The notes: generated by a model from the sequence alone, not told the origin. DNA of 64,000 nt from Terribium retamae (GCF_022347545.1 NZ_JAKREW010000020.1:1-64000), one strand, 5' to 3'. Shown: positions 1 through 10,487, counted from the stretch's first letter. Numbers and translations are program-made.

Positions 1-996
1 GGGCTGGCCATGGCGGCGCCGCTGTTTTCGCTGACCTATCGGCTCGACACACCGTTCCAGGGTTCGCTCGGTGCCTGGACCGGCCGGCTGGTCGACCGGT
101 TTCCGGGGCTGCTGGCGCTCGACCTGCTCGGCGTCGGCTCGCCGATGGCCGACCACTGCCACTTCGTGCGTCGCGACTGGCTCTCGGCCAGCGAAGGCAC
201 CACCGCACACGCTTTGCTGATCGACGCGGTGGAGCGGGAAGCGCGCCGGCGCAAGGCAGCCGTCATCGTGTTAAAGGACGTCACGCCCGAAGACGAGAGG
301 CTGGTCGGCAACCTGCTTGCCGCCAAAGGCTTCACACGACTGGCCAGCCTGCCGGTGGCGGTGGCCGATGTCGACGACACCGAAGACGCCTATCTGGCGC
401 GGCTTTCGAACGCCACGCGCAAGGACATCCGCCGCAAGCTGAAAAGCCGCGACGGCATCCGCATCGAAAGGCGCAACGACATCGCCGGGCTGGAGGACGA
501 GATTGCCGCCCTCTACCGCTCGACGCAGGAGAACAGCAAGCTGCGCTATGGCGACTTCGAGGAATTGCCGCGTTCCTACTTCACAGAAGTCGCGCGGCGC
601 CTCGGCAAGGATGCGGTGTTCCAGCTCTATTGGGTCGGCAACCAACTCGCCGCCTTCAACCTGCTGCTCGTCGGCGCCGACCGCGTGATCGACAAGTTCC
701 TCGGCATGGCCTACCCGCTGGCACGCGAGCACAATCTCTATGTGGTGAGCTGGATGGAGAATCTGCAGTTCTGCAGGGAGATCGGAAGGCCGCTTTTACA
801 GACCGGCCAGACCGCCTATGCATCCAAGCTCCGCATGGGCAGCCGGCTGGTGCCTTCGGCCATCTACGCCAAGCACACCAACGGGTTGCTCAATCGCGGC
901 CTTGCCGCGATCGCGCCGTGGCTGGCGCTCGACCGCTGGGATCCGGACCTGCGCGCGGCACGCGCGAAAGCCCGCAACAAGGTGGGTGAACAATGA
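1..996 (+). CDS. FemAB/GNAT-like acyltransferase, 5' end possibly outside window
   Basis: The reading frame is open to the left edge; the first ATG is at base 10, giving 328 residues. The protein resembles the GNAT-superfamily domain found in FemAB-like and CelD/BioF2-type proteins, which transfer an acyl or aminoacyl group. The middle (about residues 100-290) holds the best match, with an ATRKDIRRK basic stretch and a GQTAYASKLRMG segment near the end. The stop overlaps the start of the next gene (ATGA), so the two are probably translated together with the small DMT-type membrane protein downstream. Substrate is unknown. The true start may lie upstream. Confidence 0.75.
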   Translation, partial: GLAMAAPLFSLTYRLDTPFQGSLGAWTGRLVDRFPGLLALDLLGVGSPMADHCHFVRRDWLSASEGTTAHALLIDAVEREARRRKAAVIVLKDVTPEDERLVGNLLAAKGFTRLASLPVAVADVDDTEDAYLARLSNATRKDIRRKLKSRDGIRIERRNDIAGLEDEIAALYRSTQENSKLRYGDFEELPRSYFTEVARRLGKDAVFQLYWVGNQLAAFNLLLVGADRVIDKFLGMAYPLAREHNLYVVSWMENLQFCREIGRPLLQTGQTAYASKLRMGSRLVPSAIYAKHTNGLLNRGLAAIAPWLALDRWDPDLRAARAKARNKVGEQ

Positions 997-1379
997 GCCT
1001 ATCGGCCACCAGTTCGCCAGGCCTGCGCGGCATCATCGCTGGGTTCGTCGTCGTCGACACGGCAACGCAGATCGCCTTCAAATGGGCGAGCGAGCGCATC
1101 GGCGCCGGATCGCTCGACACGGCCTGGCTGTTGGCGGCGCTGACGACGCCGGCGCTATGGCTTGCCGTGTTCTTATATGCCCTTACTTTCGTCCTGTGGA
1201 TGCTGATATTGGCGCGCATGGACCTCGGCCGCGCCTTTCCACTTTCCGCGCTCACCTATGTCACCGTGCCGGCGGCAGGCATGCTTTTGTTCGGCGAACA
1301 TCTTACCTGGCCGCAGACGGCGGGCATCGCGCTCATCATCTCCGGCGTCCTGCTGATCGGCCGAGGAAAACCGGAATGA
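993..1379 (+). CDS. Small DMT/EamA-like membrane protein
   Basis: This 128-residue protein has four hydrophobic segments (about residues 12-30, 48-70, 78-96, 102-122), the size and layout of small drug/metabolite transporter superfamily members such as the EmrE and ArnE/ArnF types. The ATG overlaps the stop of the acyltransferase gene by four bases. The pairing suggests that both act on an envelope lipid or polysaccharide, with this protein moving the substrate across the inner membrane. That role is inferred from context only. It ends in a short charged tail, GRGKPE. Confidence 0.75.
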   Translation: MSLSATSSPGLRGIIAGFVVVDTATQIAFKWASERIGAGSLDTAWLLAALTTPALWLAVFLYALTFVLWMLILARMDLGRAFPLSALTYVTVPAAGMLLFGEHLTWPQTAGIALIISGVLLIGRGKPE

Positions 1380-1434
1380 CGAAGATTGGCTGTTTGCGTG
1401 GAAGGGTGGCCAGCCTGTTGCCTATGGCGCGAAA

Positions 1435-1594
1435 GCCCCCTCTCCGTCTCGCCCTTCGGGCGATCCACCTCTCCCCCGCCTTCGGCAGGGGCGAGGAACC
1501 GCGATTGCAGCGCCGACGCCCATCCAACTTGGGTTCCTCGCCCCCGCAAACCGGGGGAGAGATGGCGCCGCGAAGCGGTGACGGAGAGGGGGGC
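1435..1594. repeat. Intergenic mosaic repeat (RIME/MITE-like)
   Basis: GCCCCCTCTCCGTC at 1435-1448 recurs as its reverse complement, with one extra G, at 1580-1594. Between the arms are smaller nested inverted motifs, for example CTCTCCCCC near 1471 against GGGGGAGAG near 1553, and GCCCTTCGGGC at about 1459. Such palindromic mosaics lie between genes in many rhizobial genomes. The right arm supplies the purine-rich stretch just before the GTG of the DUF2147 gene. Confidence 0.7.
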
Positions 1595-1597
1595 TTC

Positions 1598-2065
1598 GTG
1601 CGATGCGCTGTAGCACTGGCGAGCCTCCTGCTCCTGACCACCGCCGCCTCAGCCCAAACCGACATCGCCACCACCTGGCTGACCCATGACGGCCAGGGTG
1701 TCGTCGAGATCGCCCCTTGCGGAGCCAAGCTGTGCGGCCGCATCGTCTGGCTGAAGACGCCGACCGACGACAAAGGGGCTGCCCTGACCGATGAGAACAA
1801 CCCCAGCCCTAAGCTTCGCAAGCGGCCAATCTGCGGCCTTGCCGTGCTGAGCGGGCTGAGCCCCGACAAATCGGGCGGCTGGGACGGCGGCAAGATCTAC
1901 GATCCGGAGGAAGGCGACACCTACGATGCGACGCTGAAGCTTGCCGGGCCCGACAGACTGACCGTCACCGGCTATCTCGGTGTCAAGGCACTCGGCCAGA
2001 CCTTCACCTGGAAGCGGTACGCCCTGCCGGCCGGCCAGCGCTGTTCCACGGCGGCGCAGCAATGA
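1598..2065 (+). CDS. DUF2147 family exported protein
   Basis: A 155-residue protein starting with GTG, with a strong GGAGAGGGGG ribosome site a few bases upstream. Residues 1-20 form a signal peptide ending near ASAQ. The mature part has the DUF2147 pattern: a TWLTHDGQGVVEI start, CGAKLCGRIVWLK, GGKIYDPEEGDTY and a final GQTFTWKR. Proteins of this family are small periplasmic or surface beta-rich proteins of unknown function. The same frame stays open far upstream, but the signal peptide and ribosome site fix the start here. Confidence 0.8.
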   Translation: MRCAVALASLLLLTTAASAQTDIATTWLTHDGQGVVEIAPCGAKLCGRIVWLKTPTDDKGAALTDENNPSPKLRKRPICGLAVLSGLSPDKSGGWDGGKIYDPEEGDTYDATLKLAGPDRLTVTGYLGVKALGQTFTWKRYALPAGQRCSTAAQQ

Positions 2066-2075
2066 GATACCCGTC

Positions 2076-2251
2076 GGTGCTGCCCCTCACCTGCCTGCCG
2101 GCATCCTCTCCCCGTGAACGGGGAGAGGGACGCTCTCGGCGAGGATTTCGCCAATCGCCAGCCTTGCAGAATGAGCGCTATCGTTGCGGCCAGCCTCCCT
2201 CTCCCCGTTCACGGGGAGAAGTGCCCGGCAGGGCGATGAGGGGCAGCACCG
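2076..2251. repeat. Second intergenic mosaic repeat with terminal inverted repeats
   Basis: The ends match as inverted repeats: CGGTGCTGCCCCTCA at 2075-2089 and TGAGGGGCAGCACCG at 2237-2251. Inside each end lies a smaller palindrome, CTCTCCCCGT followed by its complement, with opposite orientation at the two ends. The layout is that of a short non-coding mosaic element and differs in sequence from the element at 1435-1594. It fills the gap before the sensor kinase gene. Confidence 0.75.
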
Positions 2252-2300
2252 CGCTCGTGGTCGAAGCAATTCCGTATGAGATGCGTGGACCGGAGGCATC

Positions 2301-4038
2301 GTGCTCAACGGGCTGACTTTGCGCTGGCGGCTGGTGCTTGCCTTTCTGGCGGTCTCCGTACCACCGGTGCTGATCGCGTCCTATGTCGCGGCGGTGCTGA
2401 TCTCGTCCAGCTTCAAGCACAATGTCGAACGCTGGCTGGGTCGCGCTGCCGACTTCCTGGTCAGCGAAACGATGAGCAGCGAGGACGAGGCCGACCGCGC
2501 CGCTTCCATCCTCGGCGCCTCCTTGCCGGCGCATGGCGGCGTGTTGACCGGTGAGGTCAATGAAAACTCGACCTCTCTGCGCGTCTATTCCGACCTGCTC
2601 TCCACCGTCGGCTACGATCTCGTGCTGATCTACGACGACAAGGGCAACACGCTCTACCGTTTCGGCAGCGCGGCGCTCGACATGCCGCTGCCGCGCAGCT
2701 CGACACGCTCTGTCTTCACCGTGACCAAGGACGGCAAGCCAGGTCTCGTCGTCGGCGCGACCCGCCTGTTCGAGCGTGACGGGCAGGTGCTGCATGTGCT
2801 GGTTGCCAACCAGCTCGACGATTCCTTCTTTGCCACGCCGCGCGCCAAGACGGCCATCATCATCCATGCTTATCGCCTGCAGGGGAATAGCATGATCCCG
2901 CTGGTGCGCGAGGGGCGCGGCGATCCGCTGACGATATCCGACGACGTGCTGGCCGTCCTCAACCGGGGCGACAATTATACGGTCGTGCCGGACAGGAGCA
3001 GCGGTGGACTGGCCACCGGCTACGGCGCCATTCGCGACGATTCCAGTCGGCTGGTTGGCATCGTCACTTTTGGCTTGACGGCACGGCGGCCAGTGTTCGA
3101 ACAGCTGATAGACTGGCGCCTGTTCACCATCCTGGCGCTGATCGCCTCCAGCCTTTCCATTACTGTCGGCATTGTGCTGGCCAGCCGGTTGACGGGGCCT
3201 TTGCAGGGCCTGAAGCGTGGCTTGCGCGAGGTCGCTTCCGGCAACTACCGCTTGCAGTTGCCGGAACGTGGCGGCCCGGAAATCGCTGAAGTGGCGAGTG
3301 GCTTCAACATCATGACGCGGCAGCTCGAAAGGTTGCGCCAGATGGAAGGCGAGATGCGCCGGCGCGAGCAACTGGCGGCACTCGGCGAGGCTGCCGCCGT
3401 CATCGCACATGAGATCCGCAATCCGCTCGGCATCATCAAGACGTCAAGTCAGTTGGTGGCGCAGCGCAGCTACCTCGCCCAGCCCGACGAGCGGCTCTTG
3501 GGTTTTGTCCTCGACGAGGTCAATCGCATCGATCGTCTGGTCACAGAGGTGCTCGATTATGTGCGGCCGAACCGGCCGACCATGCGGGCGGTCGCCCTGG
3601 ATGAGATCGTCAACAAAGCCGTCGACTTCATGGCGCCCGAGCTCGACAAACGCGGCATCGCCCGCGACATCGCCGTGACGAACGGATTGGTGGTGGAGGC
3701 CGATGCCGACCAGATCCATCAGGTCATCATCAACCTGGTGCTCAACGCCATGGAGGCGATGGCCGACGGCGGCAGGCTGACGGTCAAGGCCGAAGCGGAC
3801 GAGGAGGCGGCGGAAGCGGTGCTGACCATCGCCGACTCCGGCACCGGCATGGAGCCGGATGTGGTGCACCGCATGTTCGACCCGTTCTTCACCACCAAGA
3901 CCAAGGGCACGGGCCTCGGCCTCGCAAAAGTGCTCTCCGTGGTCGAACATCACGGCGGGGCAATCACCTGCACCAGCGCCTTGGAGAGCGGCACCAGCAT
4001 CGTTATACGTTTGCCGCTGAACCAGAAGAAGAGCGCGA

Positions 4039-4046
<8 letters not shown>
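2301..4046 (+). CDS. Membrane sensor histidine kinase, NtrB-like
   Basis: A 581-residue kinase starting with GTG behind GGAGG. Transmembrane helix 1 spans about residues 5-33, an extracytoplasmic sensor domain fills 34-270, helix 2 spans 274-297, then a HAMP linker. The H-box AHEIRNPLG places the phosphorylated histidine near residue 370; the N-box INLVLNAM is near 477, G1 DSGTGM near 512 and G2 KGTGLGLA near 535. It overlaps the downstream response regulator by eight bases, so the two form a cognate pair. The signal is unknown. The co-transcribed outer-membrane protein suggests an envelope-related cue. Confidence 0.92.
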
Positions 4047-5411
<1,365 letters not shown>

Positions 5412-5415
<4 letters not shown>

Positions 5416-6272
5416 GGTTCGTTTTGCGTCGAGTTTCCCAGTCTGGCCGCGGGCAAGGTGGCTCGCTTGTGTCTGCATTGCTGGTTGTTGCCAGTAGCGC
5501 GTTTGCGCTCAGCAACGCACGAGCAGCCGAGAACCTTGACGAAAAGCCGATTGCTTCCAACGACCCCTGGATCATCAGCGTCGGCGGCATGATGACGGTG
5601 AGCCCGAAATGGGATGGTTCGTCGCGTTACGGCCTCAGCAGCATGCCTTCGATCTCGTTCCGCCGCGCCTCCGAGCCGGAGACCTTTTCGGCACCCGACG
5701 ACAATTTCGACATCACCTTCTTCACCGGCAAGCATTTCGCCATCGGTCCCGTCGCCAGCCTGCGGCCCGGCCGCTCCAACGAAGGCGGCAGGCTGGAAGG
5801 GTTCGACACCTATCCGTGGACGGTCGAGGCCGGCGTGTTCGCCGAGTTCTGGCCGATCGAGGATCAGTTGCGGCTGCGCGGCGAATTGCGCCACGGCCTG
5901 CGCTCCAATGACGGCTTCAGCGCCGACATCATGGCCGATTATGTGCAGAACTACGGCCAGCTGACGCTGTCCGGCGGGCCTCGCCTCGTGCTGGCCGACG
6001 ACAACGTCATGAACGTCAAATACGGCGTCTCGCCCGAAGCAGCGATCCGCGACGGCAGCGTGGCCGCTTTCGATCCCAAGGGCGGCATCGCCAGCGTTGG
6101 TCTGTCGGCTGCACAGAGTTATATCTGGTCGAAGGAATGGACGACGACGCTCTACCAGCGCTTCGACTACATGGTAGGCGACGCCGCCGACAGCCCAATC
6201 GTCAAGGATCTCGGCTCCCGCAACCAGTTCACCTTTGGGGTGGGTGCGACCTATTCGTTCACGGCGGAATAG
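5412..6272 (+). CDS. MipA/OmpV family outer-membrane protein
   Basis: Starting at the GTG that overlaps the regulator stop (GTGA), the product has 286 residues. A signal peptide of about 40 residues ends near ARAAE. The rest alternates polar and hydrophobic residues as beta strands and ends in an aromatic-containing strand, FGVGATYSFTAE, as outer-membrane barrels do. MipA/OmpV proteins sit in the outer membrane; some act as scaffolds for murein synthesis. Overlap with the two-component pair suggests that they share a transcript. A TTG twelve bases downstream is an alternative start. Confidence 0.8.
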
Positions 6273-6399
6273 GCTGGGGCTGCCGGGCTGGACGATTCAT
6301 TGCATCGAGCGACGGCGGACCTCTTTCACGCCAAGTTGACACTTGAAATCTCCTCAAAGCTGGCTCTTACTGGCGACGGGCTTGCAGGGTTTGCGGGAT

Positions 6400-7464
6400 A
6401 TGCGTTTCCTTAACGGAATCGGATTGGCGGGAGCGGCTTTGATCGCGCTCACGCAAGGCGCGTGGGGGCTGGAATTCAACACCAAGACAGCCGGCAGCCT
6501 GACCTTTGTGATGGTGACCGGCGAGTTCGAGGCCAACGAATCCCTGGCTGGGTTCACGAATGCGGTCAGCCAAAGCGGCGCGAAATACGTCACATTCGAT
6601 TCTTCAGGCGGCAATGTCGAAACCGCCATCGAGCTTGGGCAGATGATAAGAGCCGCCGGGCTGAATACGTTTCAACTGCGCTTCACGGAATGCGCATCGG
6701 CCTGTTCGCTGGCCTTCATGGGCGGCGTCGAACGCATGGCCGACCCGGGCTCGATCGGGGTTCATCGCGCGTCTTTCTCCGACGAAGCCTCGATGTCAGC
6801 CGGTGATGCCGTGGCCGGAATCCAGGTGCTCACAGCTCATATCATAACCTATCTCACCGAGATGGGAGTCGACCCCAAATTGCTGGCTATGGCGCTGAGC
6901 TACGACCGGTCGGATATGCGTTATTTGTCTTCCAGCGAAATGGCGGACCTGCACGTGATCACTTCGGACATCGAGCGGGTGCTAAATGCCGCCGGGACCG
7001 CGCCGGCCACGCAGGAAGCCACACAGGTGCAGGCCGCGCCGCCACAAGCCGCGCGGCCGCAGACCGCACAGCCACCGGTCGTGGAGCCGGAGGCCGCCGC
7101 GCTCGCCGTGGTGAAGGAACTGATCGAGCAACAACAGCCGATTGAGCACATGGCCATCGGCCAGGTTGTCGCCACTTATGCGCCTCGAGTGAACTATTAC
7201 GGGAAGATGAAGGACCTCACCGAGATCGTCGCGGACAAGCGGGGCTACTTCCAGAGATGGCCCGAGCGTGGTTATCGGATACGCAACGAAAGCGTGATGG
7301 TAACCTGCGCCAACGATCGCTGCATGGTGTCGGGAACCTACGACTGGATTGTCCGCAATGTAGTGCGGAACAAACAGGCCAAGGGCGCGGCCCGTTTCAA
7401 CTACACACTTACCAGCGGAGCTTACCCGAAGGTGGTCGCCGAGGGAGGCGAGGTCATTCGGTAG
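6400..7464 (+). CDS. Exported ClpP-like serine protease-fold protein
   Basis: From the ATG at 6400 the product has 354 residues with a signal peptide ending near GAWGLEF. Residues 30-190 resemble the ClpP/crotonase fold of periplasmic ClpP-like proteins: VTFDSSGGNVETA, then TECASACSLAFMGG with the likely nucleophile serine, and an IGVHRA motif holding the candidate histidine. A proline/alanine/glutamine linker (about 215-250) leads to a C-terminal domain with two cysteines that may be disulfide-bonded. An in-frame TTG at 6343 would add 19 residues. The gene stands alone; activity is inferred from the motifs. Confidence 0.7.
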   Translation: MRFLNGIGLAGAALIALTQGAWGLEFNTKTAGSLTFVMVTGEFEANESLAGFTNAVSQSGAKYVTFDSSGGNVETAIELGQMIRAAGLNTFQLRFTECASACSLAFMGGVERMADPGSIGVHRASFSDEASMSAGDAVAGIQVLTAHIITYLTEMGVDPKLLAMALSYDRSDMRYLSSSEMADLHVITSDIERVLNAAGTAPATQEATQVQAAPPQAARPQTAQPPVVEPEAAALAVVKELIEQQQPIEHMAIGQVVATYAPRVNYYGKMKDLTEIVADKRGYFQRWPERGYRIRNESVMVTCANDRCMVSGTYDWIVRNVVRNKQAKGAARFNYTLTSGAYPKVVAEGGEVIR

Positions 7465-7612
7465 CGGCTGCGACGCAAGCGGGGCTTTGTTCAGTCTGCG
7501 TCCGAAAAGGCGGCCAACCGGAACGCAATGTTCTGAGCCCGTGATACAGGCGCATAGCGCCGCGACTGACTCGGAGCGTTGCCGACGTGCGTTGGGTTCA
7601 GAGGCACCAGCC

Positions 7613-8524
7613 TTAGGACCGCTCGACAGCGCCTTCCCTTTCGAAGAAATCCCGCAGCAGACCAGCGGTCGCTTCCGGCATTTCCTCGGGAAAGAAATGA
7701 CCGCCGTCGACAGCATGGCCGTGCACGTCTTTCGCCCAGCGGCGCCAGATGCCCAATGGCCCGCCGGCATCTCCATACCAGTTCGCCAGCCCGCCATGCG
7801 CGCTCCACAGCGCCAGCAGCGAGCAAGCGATCTGCCGTCCCGCCTCGAGGTCGGCGCGGTCGTGCTCACGGTCGACGGCGGCGGCTGCGCGATACTCCTC
7901 GCAGATCGCATGGATATGTGCAGGGTCGCGCAATGCATCCGCGTAGCTGTCCCGCACCGTGCGCGCGAAAACCTCCGGCGGCGATCCCCATTCCCGCAAG
8001 GCATTGTCGATGATCGCCTCCGGCGCTGCCGCGATCAGCCGCTCGGGCAGAGGCGCCGGCTGAGCCAGCAACGAAAACGGCCAGAACGCCAAGGCGAGGC
8101 GTGCGTCCGCACGGTCCCACGCTTCGAAGGTCGGGATGACATCGAGCACGGCCACCTTCGTCACCGTGTCCGGATGGTCGAGTGCTGCGCGATAGGCCAC
8201 CCGGCCGCCGCGATCATGCCCCGCTATCGCGAAGCGATCGTACCCCAATACTGCCATAGCCTCGACCAGTGTCGTCGCCATCGCGCGTTTCGACATGGCT
8301 TCATGCCCTTGCCCGGCAGGCGGGCAATCGCTGGCGCCATAACCCGGCAGGTCGGCGGCAATGACGGTGAAATGCCGGGCAAGCAGCAAACCGACGTCGC
8401 GCCACATCAGGCTTGTTTGGGGAAATCCGTGCAGCAGCAGCAAGGGCAGGCCTGTTCCGGCCAGTTGTACAAACACACCGCCCTGCGATGTCGCGACCCT
8501 GCGGCTCTCGAACCCAGTCATCAT
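7613..8524 (-). CDS. Alpha/beta hydrolase, haloacetate dehalogenase-like
   Basis: A 303-residue alpha/beta hydrolase. The oxyanion-hole motif LLLLHGFPQTSLMW is near residue 25. The nucleophile elbow GHDRGGRVAYR has aspartate rather than serine, as in fluoroacetate dehalogenase and epoxide hydrolase relatives, and the late histidine is in DGGHFFPEE. The ATG overlaps the stop of the upstream SnoaL-like gene (ATGA). Many family members of this type act on small haloacids or epoxides; the real substrate is unknown. Confidence 0.8.
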   Translation of the reverse strand: MMTGFESRRVATSQGGVFVQLAGTGLPLLLLHGFPQTSLMWRDVGLLLARHFTVIAADLPGYGASDCPPAGQGHEAMSKRAMATTLVEAMAVLGYDRFAIAGHDRGGRVAYRAALDHPDTVTKVAVLDVIPTFEAWDRADARLALAFWPFSLLAQPAPLPERLIAAAPEAIIDNALREWGSPPEVFARTVRDSYADALRDPAHIHAICEEYRAAAAVDREHDRADLEAGRQIACSLLALWSAHGGLANWYGDAGGPLGIWRRWAKDVHGHAVDGGHFFPEEMPEATAGLLRDFFEREGAVERS

Positions 8525-8958
8525 AAGACGATGCCGTGCTTCCTCAGAAGCTCCTGCTCGTCGCCTGCCACCCAGCCGAAGACCTTCGGTTCGCCGTCCA
8601 GTTCCTGCATCAGGTAGTGGACGTCGAAATCTATCGAGATGTCCGGCCGATCCTGGCGGGCATAGGTTGCCGTCCAGGCGACATGGGCGACACAATGATG
8701 GTCATCGATGGCGGAAACGCGGATATCGCGGATCCGCATATCCTTCGTGCCGATTTCCCGATAGTGCGCATAGCCCTCCACCATGGTCTGCCTGAGCTGG
8801 TCATCGTTCTTGCCGGTCATCACGCCATTTGGAGACGCCGCTATGAAGGCCGGGGCATAAAGCGAGGCCAGCTCGTTTTCATCCATGTTGCCGCCGAGCG
8901 AACGATTGAAAAAATCCGCGTATCGTTCGAAGAACTTCCTGATGCTCGGTTCCATCAT
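8521..8958 (-). CDS. SnoaL/NTF2-like small protein
   Basis: A 145-residue protein opening with MMEPSIRKFFERYADFFN and continuing as the alpha+beta pattern of the NTF2-like (SnoaL) fold, a cone-shaped pocket used by several small enzymes and binding proteins. No catalytic pair is obvious. GGGAGA lies upstream of the start. The stop overlaps the start of the hydrolase gene, so both are made from one transcript and may act on the same small molecule. Confidence 0.7.
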   Translation of the reverse strand: MMEPSIRKFFERYADFFNRSLGGNMDENELASLYAPAFIAASPNGVMTGKNDDQLRQTMVEGYAHYREIGTKDMRIRDIRVSAIDDHHCVAHVAWTATYARQDRPDISIDFDVHYLMQELDGEPKVFGWVAGDEQELLRKHGIVL

Positions 8959-9034
8959 TGGTCTCCCGTTGGAAGCGAAAAGTACGGGGGCAAGCACAGG
9001 TTCCATTATTGTTTGGCTGCCCGCTTGCCTGCCA

Positions 9035-9385
9035 TCACTCCCCTGTTCTCGCCATCGCATAGGCATTCCGCCTCGGAAGCGGTCGGTCAAGCGATGATCC
9101 TTTGATGGCTGCGAACCAGGCGCCCTCGACCATGCGGGCCGCCGCACGCGCCGACTTCTCGACACCGTTGAGGCTATCGATGTTGCGGCTGATTTCCGAG
9201 CCGTGCGCGTTCATCGCCCAGAACCACAGCCCCTGCTGCGGGCCGTCACCGCGCAGGTAGATGCGGCCGACGCAGCCGTCGTAGCCGTCCGCGTCGGCAA
9301 CATAATCAGCCTCGCGATCCGCCTGCCTCCAGTTCAGACGCAAGGGCAAAGCTTCACTCTCCGCGCCCCTCGCAGGTTCGGTCAT
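9035..9385 (-). CDS. Conserved hypothetical protein next to a LexA box
   Basis: A 116-residue soluble protein with no signal peptide or membrane segment. It has a WRQADREADYVADADGYDG stretch and a GLWFWAMNAHG segment that look conserved, but I do not recognise a family. Its upstream region, 67 bases from the ATG, holds a perfect alphaproteobacterial LexA box, so it may be induced by DNA damage. Confidence 0.6.
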   Translation of the reverse strand: MTEPARGAESEALPLRLNWRQADREADYVADADGYDGCVGRIYLRGDGPQQGLWFWAMNAHGSEISRNIDSLNGVEKSARAAARMVEGAWFAAIKGSSLDRPLPRRNAYAMARTGE

Positions 9386-9451
9386 TGTTTTTCTCCATCG
9401 GTTTAATGACCTCAGATTGCCATCCCTACGGAGAACCAGTCAAGGATTTTG

Positions 9452-9466
9452 TTCCTATTTTGTTCT
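9452..9466. promoter_or_regulatory. LexA (SOS) box, GTTC-N7-GTTC
   Basis: GTTCCTATTTTGTTC is an exact match to the direct-repeat operator bound by LexA in alphaproteobacteria. It lies between the divergent genes at 9385 (minus) and 9565 (plus), and either may be its target. A nearly identical box occurs at 10488-10502, on the other side of the attachment site. Confidence 0.75.
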
Positions 9467-9564
9467 TTCCATTGCCTGTGGTATCGTGACCAAACGGGAG
9501 CCACGACAGGAACTTTTCAAGCCTGTCACATCAACCGATATCGGGATCATCCTTGGGGGAAAAA

Positions 9565-9837
9565 ATGGGACAATTGGTAGGTGCAGCGCTTGCGATGGCG
9601 CTCTTCGGCGCGTTGTTCGCATGGATTCTGCGAAAAATCGTCAGCCTGTCTCTAGTGCCTTCTTACGCCATAGGCATTTTGGCTGCGGTCTTGATTGGCA
9701 GCTATCTCTATACACTTGGCCAATCAGGTTCCACATTCCTGGATGCGCTGGTGATCTATGCAATCGGGGGAATCATAGCGCTGCCGCTGCTTGTGCTGAC
9801 CGCCCGCAACTCGAAAACGGCTCAAAGCGAGAAATAA
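9565..9837 (+). CDS. Small integral membrane protein
   Basis: A 90-residue protein with about three hydrophobic helices (residues 4-24, 29-50, 56-80) and a short polar tail. The ATG at 9565 is preceded by GGGGA. No family is recognised. It lies 99 bases downstream of the LexA box and is followed closely by a strong hairpin terminator, so it is a single-gene unit. Confidence 0.65.
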   Translation: MGQLVGAALAMALFGALFAWILRKIVSLSLVPSYAIGILAAVLIGSYLYTLGQSGSTFLDALVIYAIGGIIALPLLVLTARNSKTAQSEK

Positions 9838-9847
9838 TGATTGCACG

Positions 9848-9879
9848 CCGGCCGATTGCTTGAAGCCGCAATCGGCCGG
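9848..9879 (+). terminator. Strong hairpin terminator
   Basis: A perfect 12-base stem, CCGGCCGATTGC at 9848-9859 and its complement at 9868-9879, with an eight-base loop, lies 11 bases after the membrane protein stop. There is no long T run after it, so it may rely on stem strength. It is the last host element recognised before the prophage. Confidence 0.65.
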
Positions 9880-9999
9880 GTCTCATCGCAAACCAGTCCT
9901 GATTCCACGGCACAAATCCTGCAAATCCGCGATTGGTCAGGAACCGCCTTGCCTCGCGCACGGAGACGAGGCGATCTATGAATTCCATTGGGAGAAGAA

Positions 10000-10047
10000 T
10001 GGTGCTGCCAGAGAGGATTGAACTCTCGACCTCTCCCTTACCAAGGG
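10000..10047 (-). other. attL: Prophage attachment site: 3' part of a tRNA-Thr(GGT) gene
   Basis: Read on the minus strand, the sequence has the anticodon loop TTGGTAA, the 3' anticodon stem GGGAG, a variable loop, a perfect T stem GAGAG/CTCTC around TTCAATC, and the acceptor strand GGCAGCA followed by an encoded CCA. The expected 5' anticodon stem, D arm and 5' acceptor strand are absent: the sequence diverges right after the anticodon loop. This is the pattern left when a phage integrates into the 3' end of a tRNA gene. The intact tRNA-Thr should lie at the far right end of the prophage. Confidence 0.85.
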
Positions 10048-10105
10048 TTGGTTTGGAAGTTACAAACCCTTATGGCGCAAGGCGTACAGGGTCATATTTT
10101 GAAAG

Positions 10106-10145
10106 CTGCACGTATTTTGCACGTTTTCTGTATTAGGACGTGCAG
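10106..10145. repeat. GCACGT repeats beside the attachment core
   Basis: CTGCACGT occurs at 10106-10113, TGCACGT at 10118-10124 and the complement ACGTGCAG at 10138-10145, all within 100 bases of the core. Short direct and inverted repeats at this distance resemble the arm-type sites bound by a tyrosine integrase or an excisionase. The binding protein itself is outside the window, so this is inferred. Confidence 0.5.
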
Positions 10146-10218
10146 AATTCCAAAGTCAACTCTGTGACGGCTTGTTAGCGAAAGTGCCGGTGAAAAGTGA
10201 ACTAAAACAACGGTCGCG

Positions 10219-10485
10219 TTATTGCGCGTTACTGGTGGCGTTACGACCCTGCCCGTACAACCTCACGATGGCATTGGCTTTGAAGGTGCATGGGACACAC
10301 GGTTGGGTGCATTTGCTGTCGCAGATTTCCGCGATGATATCGTGGTGCGACGGCTTGGCGTCCGCTGTCATGAGCTTCAGGCCAACCAGGAAAGCGGTGT
10401 CTGGCGTAAGGGTGACTGGCTTTCCGGTGCGGGAGCGGGCAATGATTAGCTCGGCAAGATCCGTCAATGTTTCCCATTTGCGCAT
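10219..10485 (-). CDS. Small cysteine-containing protein under a LexA box
   Basis: An 88-residue product starting at ATG 10485. The N-terminal part has a helical LTDLAELIIARSRTGKPVTL segment, and the C-terminal part has three cysteines in CDSKCTQPCVP plus one more in a basic tail. I do not recognise a family. A perfect LexA box lies 2 bases before the ATG, overlapping a possible -10 (TATTTC) behind a TTGACT -35, so the message would be leaderless. The absence of a ribosome site fits this, but the start is uncertain. Confidence 0.5.
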   Translation of the reverse strand: MRKWETLTDLAELIIARSRTGKPVTLTPDTAFLVGLKLMTADAKPSHHDIIAEICDSKCTQPCVPCTFKANAIVRLYGQGRNATSNAQ

Positions 10486-10487
10486 GA

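Noticed and set aside
818..1597. Long upstream extension of the DUF2147 reading frame
   Set aside because: It runs through the acyltransferase, the DMT protein and a repeat; the signal peptide and ribosome site place the start at 1598.
2178..3410. 410-codon minus-strand frame opposite the sensor kinase
   Set aside because: It is antisense to a well-supported histidine kinase, has no ribosome site and no protein-like pattern; a GC-rich shadow.
9933..10136. Open frame on the plus strand containing a PERIELSTSPLPR-like stretch
   Set aside because: This text is the well-known false translation of the antisense of a tRNA gene; here it covers the tRNA-Thr fragment of the attachment site.
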